64,000 bases of DNA from Oceanicola sp. (GCA_022447275.1 JAKVBK010000013.1:1-64000), one strand, 5' to 3'; numbered from the stretch's first letter, positions 53,323 to 62,855 are shown. The notes: a model not told the origin generated them from the letters alone. Numbers and translations: made by a program.

Positions 53323-55068
53323 TTAGCGCATTTCTTGTGCCGGGGTTACACCCAGAATACCAAGTCCTGTGGAAATAACAACGCCGCAGGCACGGGCCAG
53401 TGCAATCTTTGGCAAGCTTGCATCCGGGTTGCCTTCCTGAATAAAGCGCAGCTCAGGCTTTTCGTTGCCCCGATTGTAGAGCGTGTGGAAGAGCCCGGCG
53501 ATCTCGTAGAGGAAAAACGCAATGCGGTGCGGCTCATGGGTACGGGCCGCAATCTCCACGAGGCGGGGCCATTCCGCGATTTTGCGGGCCAGAGCAAGCT
53601 CCACCGTGTCTGTGTTGCCCGACAGATCATATCCGGCCAGCGCCGCGTCACGGACATCCCACCCGGCTGCCTCTGCCTTGCGCAGCACGGAACACATCCG
53701 GGCATGGGCATATTGCACATAGAACACCGGGTTGTCCTTGGACTGCTCCGTCACCTCGTCGAAATCAAAATCGAGCGGGGCGTCGTTGCGCCGGGTCAGC
53801 ATGACAAAGCGGGTCACATCTGCACCAACCTCATCCACCACATCGCGCAGGGTCACAAAGGTGCCCGCCCGTTTTGACATTTTCACCGGCTCACCGGCCT
53901 TGGTCAGCTTGACGAGCTGGGTCAGCTTGATATCGAGCGGGACAGCGCCATCGGACAGGGCGGAAACCGCTGCCTTCATACGCTTTACATAGCCGCCATG
54001 ATCGGCGCCAAACACATCGATCAGACCGTCGAAACCGCGCTGAACCTTGTCAAAGTGATAGGCGATGTCAGGGGCAAAATATGTCCAGGCACCATCGGAT
54101 TTCATCACTGGACGATCCACGTCATCGCCATGGGCCGTTGACTTGAACAGGGTCTGTTCGCGTGGCTCCCAGTCTTCGGGCTTTTTGCCTTTGGGCGGCT
54201 CCAGCACGCCCTCATAGATCAGGCCTTTGGCTTTAAGATCGTCCAGCGCAGCCTCAATCCGGCCCGTGCCATAGAGGGATTTCTCGGAAAAGAAGACATC
54301 CATTTTGACGCCAAGCTGGGCAAGATCAGAACGGATCAAGTCCATCATCGCATCGGTTGCAAAGGCACGAATTTCCGCCAGCCAGACATCTTCGGGCTGC
54401 CCGACATAGGCGTCACCCACTTTCTCTCGCAATGCGTGGCCAACGGGCACGAGGTAATCGCCCGGATATGTGCCGTCCTCAAACGCAACGGTCTGACCAT
54501 GCGCCTCAAGATAGCGCAGATAAACAGAGCGCGCCAAAACATCTACCTGCGCACCACCATCATTGATGTAGTATTCGCGGGTGACGGCATATCCGGCGAA
54601 GGCAAGCAGGCTTGCCAAAGCATCCCCAAACACAGCACCGCGCGTATGGCCCACATGCAAAGGCCCGGTTGGGTTCGCGGAAACATACTCGACATTGATC
54701 TTTGCACCCGCCCCCATATCGGAGCGGCCAAACCGATCTGAACTCTGCAAAGCGGAAGCGACAACCGTCTGCCACACACTGTCGGCCAGGCGTAAATTCA
54801 AAAAGCCCGGGCCAGCGATATCTGCGGACGCAATCCTAGGATCTTCCTCCAGTTTTGCCGCAACAAACTCTGCAATCTCACGCGGACGCAATCCGGCGGG
54901 CTTTGCCAGAACCATCGCGGCATTGGTTGCCATATCGCCATGGGCAGGATCACGCGGCGGCTCCACAGTGACATTGGCAAAGGACAGGCCCGCAGGCAAT
55001 GCGCCCTCATTGGTCCAATGGGTCAAGGTGTCGAGCACGAGGCGGTGGATATCGGCGAACAGATGCAT
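53323..55068 (-). CDS. argS: Arginyl-tRNA synthetase
   Basis: Charges tRNA-Arg with arginine. Class I features are [10 protein letters not shown] (the HIGH equivalent) and VKMSKRAG (the KMSKS equivalent), and the C-terminal DALR anticodon-binding domain spans about 460-581. An N-terminal Add-1 domain is also present (to about 110). ATG 55068 is preferred with GGAG 8 bases upstream; a GTG three codons earlier is possible. First gene of the argS-SPOR-nagZ-scpA-scpB run. It follows the glcB gene across a repeat-bearing gap. Confidence 0.97.
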   Translation of the reverse strand: MHLFADIHRLVLDTLTHWTNEGALPAGLSFANVTVEPPRDPAHGDMATNAAMVLAKPAGLRPREIAEFVAAKLEEDPRIASADIAGPGFLNLRLADSVWQTVVASALQSSDRFGRSDMGAGAKINVEYVSANPTGPLHVGHTRGAVFGDALASLLAFAGYAVTREYYINDGGAQVDVLARSVYLRYLEAHGQTVAFEDGTYPGDYLVPVGHALREKVGDAYVGQPEDVWLAEIRAFATDAMMDLIRSDLAQLGVKMDVFFSEKSLYGTGRIEAALDDLKAKGLIYEGVLEPPKGKKPEDWEPREQTLFKSTAHGDDVDRPVMKSDGAWTYFAPDIAYHFDKVQRGFDGLIDVFGADHGGYVKRMKAAVSALSDGAVPLDIKLTQLVKLTKAGEPVKMSKRAGTFVTLRDVVDEVGADVTRFVMLTRRNDAPLDFDFDEVTEQSKDNPVFYVQYAHARMCSVLRKAEAAGWDVRDAALAGYDLSGNTDTVELALARKIAEWPRLVEIAARTHEPHRIAFFLYEIAGLFHTLYNRGNEKPELRFIQEGNPDASLPKIALARACGVVISTGLGILGVTPAQEMR

Positions 55069-55255
55069 GGGTGGCACTCCGGGAAGACTGGCGCGGGTGT
55101 AGCAGAGCCCCGACGATGGTCAAGCAGACAACGGAACGCTCCCGCCCCTTGCCCGCATTAAAGCAAGCTTTCATGAGGGCAAGCGTTGGGCCGCGCGACA
55201 AGCGCTGCAGCACCCCAACCCTGCCTTACCGCAGGTGTTTCATTGGCGCGAGCAT

Positions 55256-55319
55256 GAGTATTTCCAAGACAAAGATGCAGAGCCGTCAAAAATACGCGTT
55301 CTTTGTCTGGAAAATACTC
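55256..55319. repeat. Inverted pair of the 20-bp intergenic repeat
   Basis: GAGTATTTCCAAGACAAAGA (55256-55275) and, inverted, TCTTTGTCTGGAAAATACTC (55300-55319) are separated by 24 bases. The second copy is the exact reverse complement of 6671-6690. The pair could form a long hairpin with a 24-base loop in either strand's RNA. It lies in the 323-base gap between argS and glcB. Confidence 0.75.
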
Positions 55320-55326
55320 TGGGGGT

Positions 55327-55352
55327 GCCCGAAGGGCGGGGGCAACGCCCCC
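55327..55352. terminator. Two tandem GC hairpins after the repeat
   Basis: GCCC-GAA-GGGC (55327-55337) and GGGGGC-AAC-GCCCCC (55338-55352) follow the repeat directly and are followed by TTAATAG. Together with the repeat they resemble the hairpin-ended intergenic elements of roseobacters. Likely terminator for glcB on the minus strand, reached 48 bases after its stop, or a transcription barrier. The rest of the gap (55078-55255) shows nothing I can name. Confidence 0.6.
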
Positions 55353-55400
55353 TTAATAGAAATCTTGCTGGGGCCACAAAGGGGCCCCTGCTCCGTCAGA

Positions 55401-57563
55401 TCAGGCCTGAGCTTTTACGGCAGCGCGCGCAGCATGAAGCAGTGGCTCTGTATACCCTGAGGGTTGCACCCGCCCTTTGAGGACGAGGTCCAGAGCACAT
55501 TTGTAAGCAATCCCGTCAAAGCTTGGCGCCATGGGCCTGTAGGAGGGATCCCCCATATTCTGACGGTCGACCACTTCGGCCATTTTCTGCATCGCGCTTG
55601 TGATCTGCGCCTCAGACACCACCCCATGATGCAACCAATTTGCCAGACCCTGCGCAGAGATCCGCAGCGTGGCGCGGTCTTCCATAAGACCAACATCGTT
55701 GATGTCGGGCACTTTTGAGCAGCCCACGCCCTGGTCAACCCAGCGGACCACATAGCCCAGAATGCCCTGGCAGTTGTTCTCCAATTCCGCGATCACCGCA
55801 TCGTCCGAAAGGTTTGCTGTTTCCACAGGCACCTCAAGAAGCGTTGCCCGGGGCGTACGGAATTTGCCTTGGCTTTGCTCGGCGATATCCCAAAGCGTCT
55901 GGAAGACCGACCTTTCATGGTAGTGGCAGGCGTGCAGTACGGCTGCCCGAGGGCTTGGCACCCAAGCCGTTGTGCCCCCGGCTTCCAGATGTCCCATTTT
56001 GGCGGCCATCATATCGGCCATGCGATCTGGCTTCGTCCACATCCCCTTGCCGATTTGCGCCCGTCCTTTCAAGCCGCACATCAGGCCGGCATCCACGTTG
56101 CGGCTTTCATAGGCCTGCAGCCAGCTTGATTGCTGCATATCCGCTTTGCGCAGCATCGGCCCGGCTTCCATGCAACTGTGAATTTCATCACCCGTGCGAT
56201 CCAGAAAGCCGGTGTTGATGAAGCAAACGCGGCGCGGCGCCTTGCCGATCGCTGCCGCGAGATTGGCCGACATACGGCGTTCTTCGTCCATAATGCCCAT
56301 CTTGACCGTTCCGAGCGGCAAGCCCAATGCCTGCTCCACGGCAGCAAACATGCGGTCGCACATCGCCACCTCGTCCGGGCCATGCATCTTCGGCTTCACG
56401 ATGTAGATGGAGCCTTTGGGCGAGTTCTTCGGCATGTCCGGGCGCTTGAGATCATGGATCGCACAGAGCACCGTGACCATTGCGTCAACCAGATGCTCTG
56501 ACACCTCGTTGCCCTCCGCATCGAGGATCGCCGGGGTGGTCATCAGCAGGCCCACATTGCGCACCAGCATCAAAGACCGCCCCTTGAGCAGGATCGGCTG
56601 GCCTTTGGGGCCTTCGCAGCCCACATCAGGGTTGAGCTCGAGGGTGTCGCCGCCCGGCAGTGCCTCTGTCAGATCCCCTTTCATCAAGCCGAGCCAGTTG
56701 CGATAGGCCACAACCTTGTCTGCCGCGTCCACACAGGCGACCGAGTCTTCCAGATCCACGATCGTCGACACTGCCGCCTCAAGGTAGATGTCAGCGATCC
56801 CCGCGGTGTCCGTTTTGCCAATCGGATGGGTCCGATCGATATAGAGCACGATGTGCAGGTTGTTGGCCCGCAGGAAGACGTCAGAGACATTGCCCTTCTC
56901 ATCGCGGTTAAAGCCCGCAAACTGGTTTGGGTCGGCCAGTTCTGTTGTGCCCTTGCCCGCGATCATCATCAGCTTGCCACCCGAGGGCGCCATGGTGACG
57001 ACATCCGCCCACGATCCCTTGGTCAGAGGCACAACCTTGTCGAGATGTGCTTTGGCCCAGGCAACAACCTGCGCGCCGCGCGCCGCATCATAGTCACCGC
57101 GCGGTGCCGGGCTGCCCAAAACATCGGAGGCATAGAGCGCGTCATAGAGCGAGCCCCAGCGCGCATTGGCCGCCTTCATCACCATGTGCAGATTTGTTGA
57201 TGGCACGACCAGTTGCGGCCCGCACAGGCTTGCGATCTCGCTGTCGATATTGCTGGGCGCGACCTGAATGCCCTGAGGAGGCTCTTGCTCAAGGTAGCCG
57301 ATCTCCGTCAGGAAGGCGTCATAGGCCGCGGCATCGACCGGCTGGCCTTTGTGCTGCTTGTGCCACGCATCGAGTTGCCCCTGCAGTTCTTCGCGCTTTT
57401 CCACAAGTTCGGCCGTGCGGGGTCCAAACACCTGCACCAAAGCCTGTAGCCCGGCCCAGACGGCATCCGCCTCGACGCCTGTCCCCGGCAGCGCTTCGTT
57501 TTCAATAAATTCCGCAAGTTCCTGCGCGACCTGCAAGCCCTGCTTTTCAATCCGATCCGTCAT
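55401..57563 (-). CDS. glcB: Malate synthase G
   Basis: Condenses glyoxylate with acetyl-CoA to malate in the glyoxylate cycle and glycolate use. At 720 residues it is the large monomeric G isoform, not the A form (about 530). Seen in order: the G-type N-terminal inserted domain, TIVDLEDSVACVDAADK and NWLGLMKGDL (about 265-300), KMHGPDEVAMCDRMFAAVE, LKGRAQIGKGMWTKPDRM in the barrel and a C-terminal helical cap. The gene lies alone between a photolyase/DUF2256 pair and argS, with a 197-bp gap upstream that should hold its promoter. No isocitrate lyase proper is in the window. Confidence 0.97.
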   Translation of the reverse strand: MTDRIEKQGLQVAQELAEFIENEALPGTGVEADAVWAGLQALVQVFGPRTAELVEKREELQGQLDAWHKQHKGQPVDAAAYDAFLTEIGYLEQEPPQGIQVAPSNIDSEIASLCGPQLVVPSTNLHMVMKAANARWGSLYDALYASDVLGSPAPRGDYDAARGAQVVAWAKAHLDKVVPLTKGSWADVVTMAPSGGKLMMIAGKGTTELADPNQFAGFNRDEKGNVSDVFLRANNLHIVLYIDRTHPIGKTDTAGIADIYLEAAVSTIVDLEDSVACVDAADKVVAYRNWLGLMKGDLTEALPGGDTLELNPDVGCEGPKGQPILLKGRSLMLVRNVGLLMTTPAILDAEGNEVSEHLVDAMVTVLCAIHDLKRPDMPKNSPKGSIYIVKPKMHGPDEVAMCDRMFAAVEQALGLPLGTVKMGIMDEERRMSANLAAAIGKAPRRVCFINTGFLDRTGDEIHSCMEAGPMLRKADMQQSSWLQAYESRNVDAGLMCGLKGRAQIGKGMWTKPDRMADMMAAKMGHLEAGGTTAWVPSPRAAVLHACHYHERSVFQTLWDIAEQSQGKFRTPRATLLEVPVETANLSDDAVIAELENNCQGILGYVVRWVDQGVGCSKVPDINDVGLMEDRATLRISAQGLANWLHHGVVSEAQITSAMQKMAEVVDRQNMGDPSYRPMAPSFDGIAYKCALDLVLKGRVQPSGYTEPLLHAARAAVKAQA

Positions 57564-57760
57564 CTGGAGATGTCCCTGTTGTCACGGCGCAGGGGCTGGT
57601 AGGCGGCCCCTGATATTCTGGTTCGTCGGGCAAACTAGGGCGACGGCGCCCGGCATTCAACGCATGGTGCACAATTGCATGCCGAATTCTTAACGCAGGG
57701 GCTGATTTTCTGTGCTTGTGCGCCTCTCAAACGCCTCGCAAGAGCGCGGGCTGAGCCCTA

Positions 57761-57919
57761 TCAGCCCGTCTTTGCAGGCTTGCGCTCGCGCCGACACCGC
57801 TCAGAACAGTAGCGCACGTCGTCCCAGACCTTTTCCCATTTCTTGCGCCACGTGAAAGGGCGGCCACAGGTGGCACAGGTCTTGCTCGGCAGGTCGGATT
57901 TCTTTCGCTGGCGCGCCAT
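57761..57919 (-). CDS. DUF2256 zinc-ribbon-like protein
   Basis: A 52-residue basic protein with four cysteines in a CxxC-X19-CxxxC pattern: C15, C18, C38 and C42, a likely zinc site. KTCATCGRPFTWRKKWEK and VRYCSERCRRER match DUF2256. Its ATG shares one base with the photolyase stop (TAATG), so it is translated from the same message. DUF2256 proteins are often found next to cryptochrome/photolyase genes in bacteria as I recall; the biochemical role is not known. Confidence 0.88.
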   Translation of the reverse strand: MARQRKKSDLPSKTCATCGRPFTWRKKWEKVWDDVRYCSERCRRERKPAKTG

Positions 57920-59409
57920 TAAAACTCAAACCCCATCTGGCGGGGGTCTGGCACTTTGGTTGTGCGCTGGCGCGGCGCGCGATCATTCACGAAATGCCCT
58001 TGGGGATCCTTGCGCGACGCATGTTTCTTGACCACGCGCGCAGCCTCTTCGCGAAAAGCCCCCCCCTTGCGCACGGCCCAAATCCGCTCGCGCGCCGTAC
58101 GGGCTGCCTCACTCACATCGACGATGGGCGGAGGGTAGCGCAAGCGGGTCGCATGCTCCCAGCGCCAGGGCTCTTGTAAATATTCGAGCGGAACATCGGC
58201 CAGTTCCGGCACCCAGCGGCGCGTGAAAATACCTTGAGGATCCTGATCCTTGCCCTGCTTGATCGGATTGTAGATGCGCACCGTGTTCATGCCGGTTGTG
58301 CCCGATTGCATCTGAACCTGGCTCCAGTGAATGCCCGGCTCGTAATCGGTGAATTGACGCGAGAGATGCAGGCCCGTGGCGCGCCAATCCAACCACAGGT
58401 GATAGGAGGCCACAGCCATCACCATCGAACGCATGCGGAAATTGAGCCAGCCCGTCGCATTCAGAAACCGCATGCAGGCATCCACGAAAGGCAATCCGGT
58501 TTCGCCAGCCTCCCAGGCTGCACGGCGGGCCGGGTCATCGCCCCGCAGGCCCTGATAAGCAGAATGCAAGCTGCGATATTCCAGCGCGGGCTCATCTTCG
58601 AGCTTTTGCATGAAGTGATCGCGCCATGCGAGCCGGGCCTGAAAGGACTTGAGCGAACCGCCCCATCCGGTTCGTGTGCCCCGCACCTCGCGCTGGCGTC
58701 CCGCGCAGGCGGTGGAGGCCTCGCGCCCCGAAAGCGTGCCGAACGCCAAATGCGGTGAAAGGCGCGAGCAGGCCCACTCTCCCTCCAGCGGGGAGGACAT
58801 GGCCTTGCGGTAGCTCTGCCCGCGCTCTGTGAGAAACCCGCCGAGCAGGGACAGGGCTTCCTGCCGACCGCCCCGTTGCCTTTGGGCACACGCCTCTGGC
58901 AGCAAATCGGGAACATCATCGCTCGGGGCGGAAAGCCATGTCACATCCTGCGGCGTCTCAACCGTGCCCGCGCGCAAATAGGCATTGCGCCGCGCCGCCC
59001 AACGATCCCGTGTGTCGAGCCGCCGCACGATGCCGGATTGCGGAAGTTCCTCCCAGGTAACGCCTTCAGAGCGCGCCCATGCAGCCACGGCCCGGTCGCG
59101 CGCATAGGTCCAGGCATTTCCGGTTTCTTCATGGGAGATCAGGTGGGTCGCCCCGAAGTGGGCAGACAGGTCTTGCAAGATGCGCGGCGCAGCACCGACG
59201 CGGATCACCAGACGCCCGTCCAGTGCCCGATGCAAATCGCGCAAGCAGTCTTTTAAAAAATGGAACTGGCGCCCAGACATGTCTGGCTCGGCCCAAAGCT
59301 CCGGCTCAAGAATATAGAGCGGCAGCACCGGGCCAATCGTTGCGGCGCGGGCCAGAGCCGCGTGATCGGCCAGCCTGAGATCTTTTTTGAACCAGAGGAG
59401 GACACTCAT
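57919..59409 (-). CDS. Cryptochrome/deoxyribodipyrimidine photolyase
   Basis: A 496-residue FAD flavoprotein that repairs UV-induced pyrimidine dimers with light, or acts as a light sensor. The N-terminal Rossmann (antenna-binding) domain begins MSVLLWFKKDLRLADHAAL, and the C-terminal FAD helical domain contains LPFVDACMRFLNATGWLNFRMRS and SQVQMQSGTTGMNTVRIYNP. It differs from Escherichia coli PhrB in the C-terminal region, which ends in a basic Arg/Lys-rich tail. A hairpin that covers its ribosome-binding site abuts the start. A repair role is likely; signalling is possible. Confidence 0.9.
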   Translation of the reverse strand: MSVLLWFKKDLRLADHAALARAATIGPVLPLYILEPELWAEPDMSGRQFHFLKDCLRDLHRALDGRLVIRVGAAPRILQDLSAHFGATHLISHEETGNAWTYARDRAVAAWARSEGVTWEELPQSGIVRRLDTRDRWAARRNAYLRAGTVETPQDVTWLSAPSDDVPDLLPEACAQRQRGGRQEALSLLGGFLTERGQSYRKAMSSPLEGEWACSRLSPHLAFGTLSGREASTACAGRQREVRGTRTGWGGSLKSFQARLAWRDHFMQKLEDEPALEYRSLHSAYQGLRGDDPARRAAWEAGETGLPFVDACMRFLNATGWLNFRMRSMVMAVASYHLWLDWRATGLHLSRQFTDYEPGIHWSQVQMQSGTTGMNTVRIYNPIKQGKDQDPQGIFTRRWVPELADVPLEYLQEPWRWEHATRLRYPPPIVDVSEAARTARERIWAVRKGGAFREEAARVVKKHASRKDPQGHFVNDRAPRQRTTKVPDPRQMGFEF

Positions 59410-59430
59410 GCGGCTCCAGTTAGGAGCCGC
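59410..59430 (-). promoter_or_regulatory. Hairpin covering the photolyase ribosome-binding site
   Basis: GCGGCTCC (59410-59417) and GGAGCCGC (59423-59430) form an 8-bp perfect stem with a five-base AGTTA loop on the minus strand, ending on the base before the photolyase ATG. The Shine-Dalgarno GGAG is inside the 3' arm. In the minus-strand direction it also lies just after the stop of the sorted-protein remnant, so it could have served as its terminator. Confidence 0.55.
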
Positions 59431-59451
59431 ACAGCATTCGTCAAAGCGTGA

Positions 59452-59571
59452 TCAGCCATGCTTGCGTTTTCGGATCGCGGCCACACCACCCAGCGCGCCA
59501 ATCAGCAGCCAGCCCGCAGCCGAAATAGACACCCGCGCGTCCCACTGAAACGCACCTGCACCCAGAAACAA
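59452..59571 (-). pseudogene. Relic of a VPLPA-type sorted protein, C-terminal tail only
   Basis: On the minus strand a 39-codon open stretch before the stop at 59452-59454 reads LFLGAGAFQWDARVSISAAGWLLIGALGGVAAIRKRKHG. The AAGWLLIGALGGVAAIRKRK part is a typical membrane span plus basic end of a VPxPA-CTERM tail. A stop precedes it in frame (59572-59574) and no signal peptide or body is seen in the 180 bases upstream. It is probably the remains of a decayed gene, or a very short anchored peptide starting from TTG. The rest of the 344-base gap to the next gene shows nothing else I can name. Confidence 0.5.
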
Positions 59572-59753
59572 TCAAGTCGCGCCAGAACACTGGGAGGTGG
59601 CAAAAGTCAGCTTGTCCGGGAGCGTGACAGCAAACCAATTAACTCAATTCCTCAGAAGATTTGGGGCCAGCAAAGGCGGGCGACGCTTGACTCAGATTTC
59701 AAATCTCGGCTCTCCTGAAGCTCTATTACAGCGTTTAATTTGACGAGGCCCCG

Positions 59754-60143
59754 ATGATACGACAGACGATCACACTTGCGGCGCTGTGTGCAATTGCCAG
59801 CACCACCGCCTCTGCGCGCGAAGGCTATATTTGCGAGCGCACCCGGCTTGCCACGGATGGATTTTCCAACGCGAAAGTTGCGGGCAGTTGGTATCCGAAA
59901 GAGATCGGTTTCGAGATCGATGGCGATCAGGTCACGGCGTCCAGCTATGGCACAGGTGTGGTTGCGCCCGAGGGCAGCCGGCGCATCCTCAGCATGGACT
60001 TGACCGATGTGCAGTCAAACATGGCAGGAGCCACCATGAAGGTGCGGCTGTTCCAAGATGGGCGCGCCAGCGTTTGGCTCAGCCCCGCTGACGGATACAA
60101 GACGACCTCCCCGTCGCGCTACGCCTGCCTCACTGCCCGCTGA
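59754..60143 (+). CDS. Secreted hypothetical protein
   Basis: A 129-residue protein with a signal peptide (MIRQTITLAALCAIASTTASA, cleaved before REGYI). Two cysteines (28 and 126) could make a disulfide. The body is a short beta-rich domain with GFEIDGDQVTASSYG and MKVRLFQDGRASVWLSP. I recognise no family. It stands alone before pepN with a 109-bp gap, and its own promoter is not obvious. Confidence 0.8.
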   Translation: MIRQTITLAALCAIASTTASAREGYICERTRLATDGFSNAKVAGSWYPKEIGFEIDGDQVTASSYGTGVVAPEGSRRILSMDLTDVQSNMAGATMKVRLFQDGRASVWLSPADGYKTTSPSRYACLTAR

Positions 60144-60252
60144 CGAAGGAGGAATAGCGCCCGTTTCCGGCAAGGAAGGCACCGCGCCCCCTTGCAGACA
60201 TCTCTGTGGCCTCTAGGCTCTGACACAATTGCAGTCATAGGCCCCTCAAATC

Positions 60253-62802
60253 ATGCGCGACTCCGCCCCCCAAACCTTCTATCTTCGCGATTACACCCCC
60301 TACCCCTACGTGATCGAACACGTGCACATGACCGTTGTGCTCGATCCCAAGGCAACCCGCGTGACCACGGTAATCACCATGTCGCCGAACCCGCAGGCTC
60401 AGCCGGGCCCGGTGTTTCTGCACGGTGAGGGGCTGACACTGATCCGCGCAGAGATTGACGGCACGCCCTGCGCTGCGCAAAGCACCGCCGAAGGCATCAC
60501 CTTGCCGGAACAGTCCGCGCCCTTCCGGCTGGAGACAGAGGTTGAGATTTGCCCGGAAGCAAACACGGCGCTGGAAGGGCTTTACATGTCGAACGGCATG
60601 TATTGCACCCAATGCGAGGCCGAAGGTTTCCGCAAAATCACCTACTACCCTGACCGCCCCGATGTGATGGCGCCCTTCACCGTTCGGATTGAAGGGAATG
60701 CGCCTGTCTTGCTGTCCAACGGCAATCCCGTGGCCAGCGGCGATGGCTGGGCTGAATGGCACGATCCATGGCCCAAACCGGCCTATCTGTTTGCCCTTGT
60801 GGCCGGAGAGCTCGAAGCCTTTTCAGATCGTTTCACAACCATGTCAGGCCGCGAAGTGGCGCTGAACATATACGTGCGCCCGGGCGACGAAGACCGCTGT
60901 GCCTATGCAATGGATGCGCTGAAACGCTCCATGCGCTGGGATGAGGAGGTGTATGGGCGCGAGTATGACCTCGACCTTTTCAACATCGTCGCCGTGGACG
61001 ATTTCAACATGGGTGCGATGGAAAACAAGGGGTTGAACATCTTCAACTCCAAATACGTTCTGGCCAGCCCTGAGACGGCCACCGACCGGGATTACGAATT
61101 GATCGAGGGCATTGTCGCCCATGAGTATTTCCACAACTGGACAGGCAACAGGATCACCTGCCGCGACTGGTTTCAATTGTGTTTGAAGGAAGGGCTGACC
61201 GTGTTCCGCGATCAGCAATTCTCCGGCGACATGCGCTCCCATGCGGTGAAGCGGATCGACGATGTTCTGATGCTGCGCGCGCGGCAATTCCGCGAAGACA
61301 ACGGGCCGCTGGCACATCCCGTGCGCCCGTCTTCCTTCATTGAGATCAATAACTTCTACACAGCCACAGTCTATGAAAAGGGAGCCGAGGTTATCGGCAT
61401 GCTCAAGACGCTGGTGGGGGATGCGGCCTATGACAAGGCGCTCGATCTCTACTTTCAGCGCCATGATGGGCAAGCCTGCACCATCGAGGATTGGCTCAAG
61501 GTGTTCGAAGACGCCACCGGGCGCGATCTGTCTCAGTTCAAGCGCTGGTATACCCAAGCCGGCACGCCGCGCCTGAGCGTTGAAGAAGAATTCGAGGACG
61601 GCACTTACACCCTCACATTCACCCAACGCACCCCGCCCACACCGGGCCAGCCGGAAAAGGATGCCCAAGTGATCCCGATCGCCGTGGGGCTGCTGGCCCC
61701 CGATGGCAGCGAGGCAGTCCCGACCCGCGTGCTGGAGATGACACAAGACCGCCAGAGCTTTCGATTTGACGGGTTGGATGCCTGGCCGGTGCCATCGCTC
61801 CTGCGGGGCTTCTCAGCGCCCGTGATCCTGGATCGCGACAGCTCAGCGGAGGAACGCACCTTCCTGCTGGGCCATGACACGGACCCGTTCAACCGGTGGG
61901 AGGCCGGGCGCGCCTTGGCCAAGGACGTGCTCGTGCGCATGATCACCGAGGATGCCCAGCCGGGCGCGGACTATCTGCAGGCTCTGTCCCGGGTCGCCGC
62001 AGACGCAACGCTGGACCCGGCCTTTCGCGCCTTGGCGCTGGCTCTGCCCGGCCAGGATGACATGGCCCAGACCTTGCATGACAGCGGCCTGACCCCGGAC
62101 CCGACGGTGATCTGGCAGGCCACCAAAACACTGAAGAAACAGGTCGCACAGCACATGTCCGAGCTTTGGCCCGTGCTCTATGCCCAGATGTCTCGTCCCG
62201 GGCCCTATACGCCGGATGCCAAGGATGCGGGCTGCCGCGCCCTGCGACAGACCGCTCTGGCCTATATGTCGACGCTCGACGCAGGCGCGACCGCCCAAGC
62301 GCAATTCGAAACAGCCGACAACATGACGGAACAGCTCGGCGCGCTTGGCACCTTGATCGATGCGGGCCGCGCCAATGCTGCACTGGAAGCGTTCTATCGC
62401 CAATGGCATCAAGACAGGCTCGTCATGGACAAATGGTTTGCGCTGCAGGTCAGCCGTGCGGCCCCGCAGGACGCGCCCGGCATTGCCCGTGCCCTGACGG
62501 AACACACGGATTTCGACTGGAAAAACCCCAACCGGTTCCGCTCTGTCATCGGTGGCCTGGCCATGAACCCCGCCGGCTTTCACGACCCCTCCGGCGAGAG
62601 CTACGCGTTGGTGGCGTTCTGGCTGGGCAAGATGGATGGGATCAATCCGCAGACGGCCGCGCGCATGTCCACCGCCTTTGAGACATGGCGCCGATATGAT
62701 GGCGACAGGCAGACCTTGATCAAGGACGCGCTGGGGCAACTCAAATCCCGCGAGGGGATCAGCCGTGACTTGGCCGAGATGGTGGGCCGCATGCTCGGGT
62801 GA
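60253..62802 (+). CDS. pepN: Aminopeptidase N
   Basis: A cytoplasmic zinc M1 aminopeptidase with broad specificity in peptide turnover. GAMEN is at 254-258 and the zinc site HEYFH at 290-294 with E313. The preceding Tyr switch lies in the FYTATVYEKGAEV segment. The bowl-shaped N-terminal domain, the thermolysin-like catalytic domain and the helical C-terminal superhelix fill 849 residues, the normal length. It converges with a small gene and glnE. Confidence 0.97.
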   Translation: MRDSAPQTFYLRDYTPYPYVIEHVHMTVVLDPKATRVTTVITMSPNPQAQPGPVFLHGEGLTLIRAEIDGTPCAAQSTAEGITLPEQSAPFRLETEVEICPEANTALEGLYMSNGMYCTQCEAEGFRKITYYPDRPDVMAPFTVRIEGNAPVLLSNGNPVASGDGWAEWHDPWPKPAYLFALVAGELEAFSDRFTTMSGREVALNIYVRPGDEDRCAYAMDALKRSMRWDEEVYGREYDLDLFNIVAVDDFNMGAMENKGLNIFNSKYVLASPETATDRDYELIEGIVAHEYFHNWTGNRITCRDWFQLCLKEGLTVFRDQQFSGDMRSHAVKRIDDVLMLRARQFREDNGPLAHPVRPSSFIEINNFYTATVYEKGAEVIGMLKTLVGDAAYDKALDLYFQRHDGQACTIEDWLKVFEDATGRDLSQFKRWYTQAGTPRLSVEEEFEDGTYTLTFTQRTPPTPGQPEKDAQVIPIAVGLLAPDGSEAVPTRVLEMTQDRQSFRFDGLDAWPVPSLLRGFSAPVILDRDSSAEERTFLLGHDTDPFNRWEAGRALAKDVLVRMITEDAQPGADYLQALSRVAADATLDPAFRALALALPGQDDMAQTLHDSGLTPDPTVIWQATKTLKKQVAQHMSELWPVLYAQMSRPGPYTPDAKDAGCRALRQTALAYMSTLDAGATAQAQFETADNMTEQLGALGTLIDAGRANAALEAFYRQWHQDRLVMDKWFALQVSRAAPQDAPGIARALTEHTDFDWKNPNRFRSVIGGLAMNPAGFHDPSGESYALVAFWLGKMDGINPQTAARMSTAFETWRRYDGDRQTLIKDALGQLKSREGISRDLAEMVGRMLG

Positions 62803-62808
62803 GGCCCG

Positions 62809-62824
62809 GCCCGGGCAACCGGGC
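62809..62824. terminator. GNRA-loop hairpin after pepN
   Basis: GCCCGG (62809-62814) pairs with CCGGGC (62819-62824) around a GCAA tetraloop, 7 bases after the pepN stop. A second GC-rich potential stem follows. No T-run is present, so function as terminator is only likely by position between convergent genes. Confidence 0.4.
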
Positions 62825-62855
62825 GCGCACCCCGGCTGGGCCGGTCAGATGTGCC

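Noticed and set aside
57660..57700. Possible operator upstream of glcB (GCATG-N11-CATGC)
   Set aside because: Only five bases on each side are symmetric; too little to call a site.
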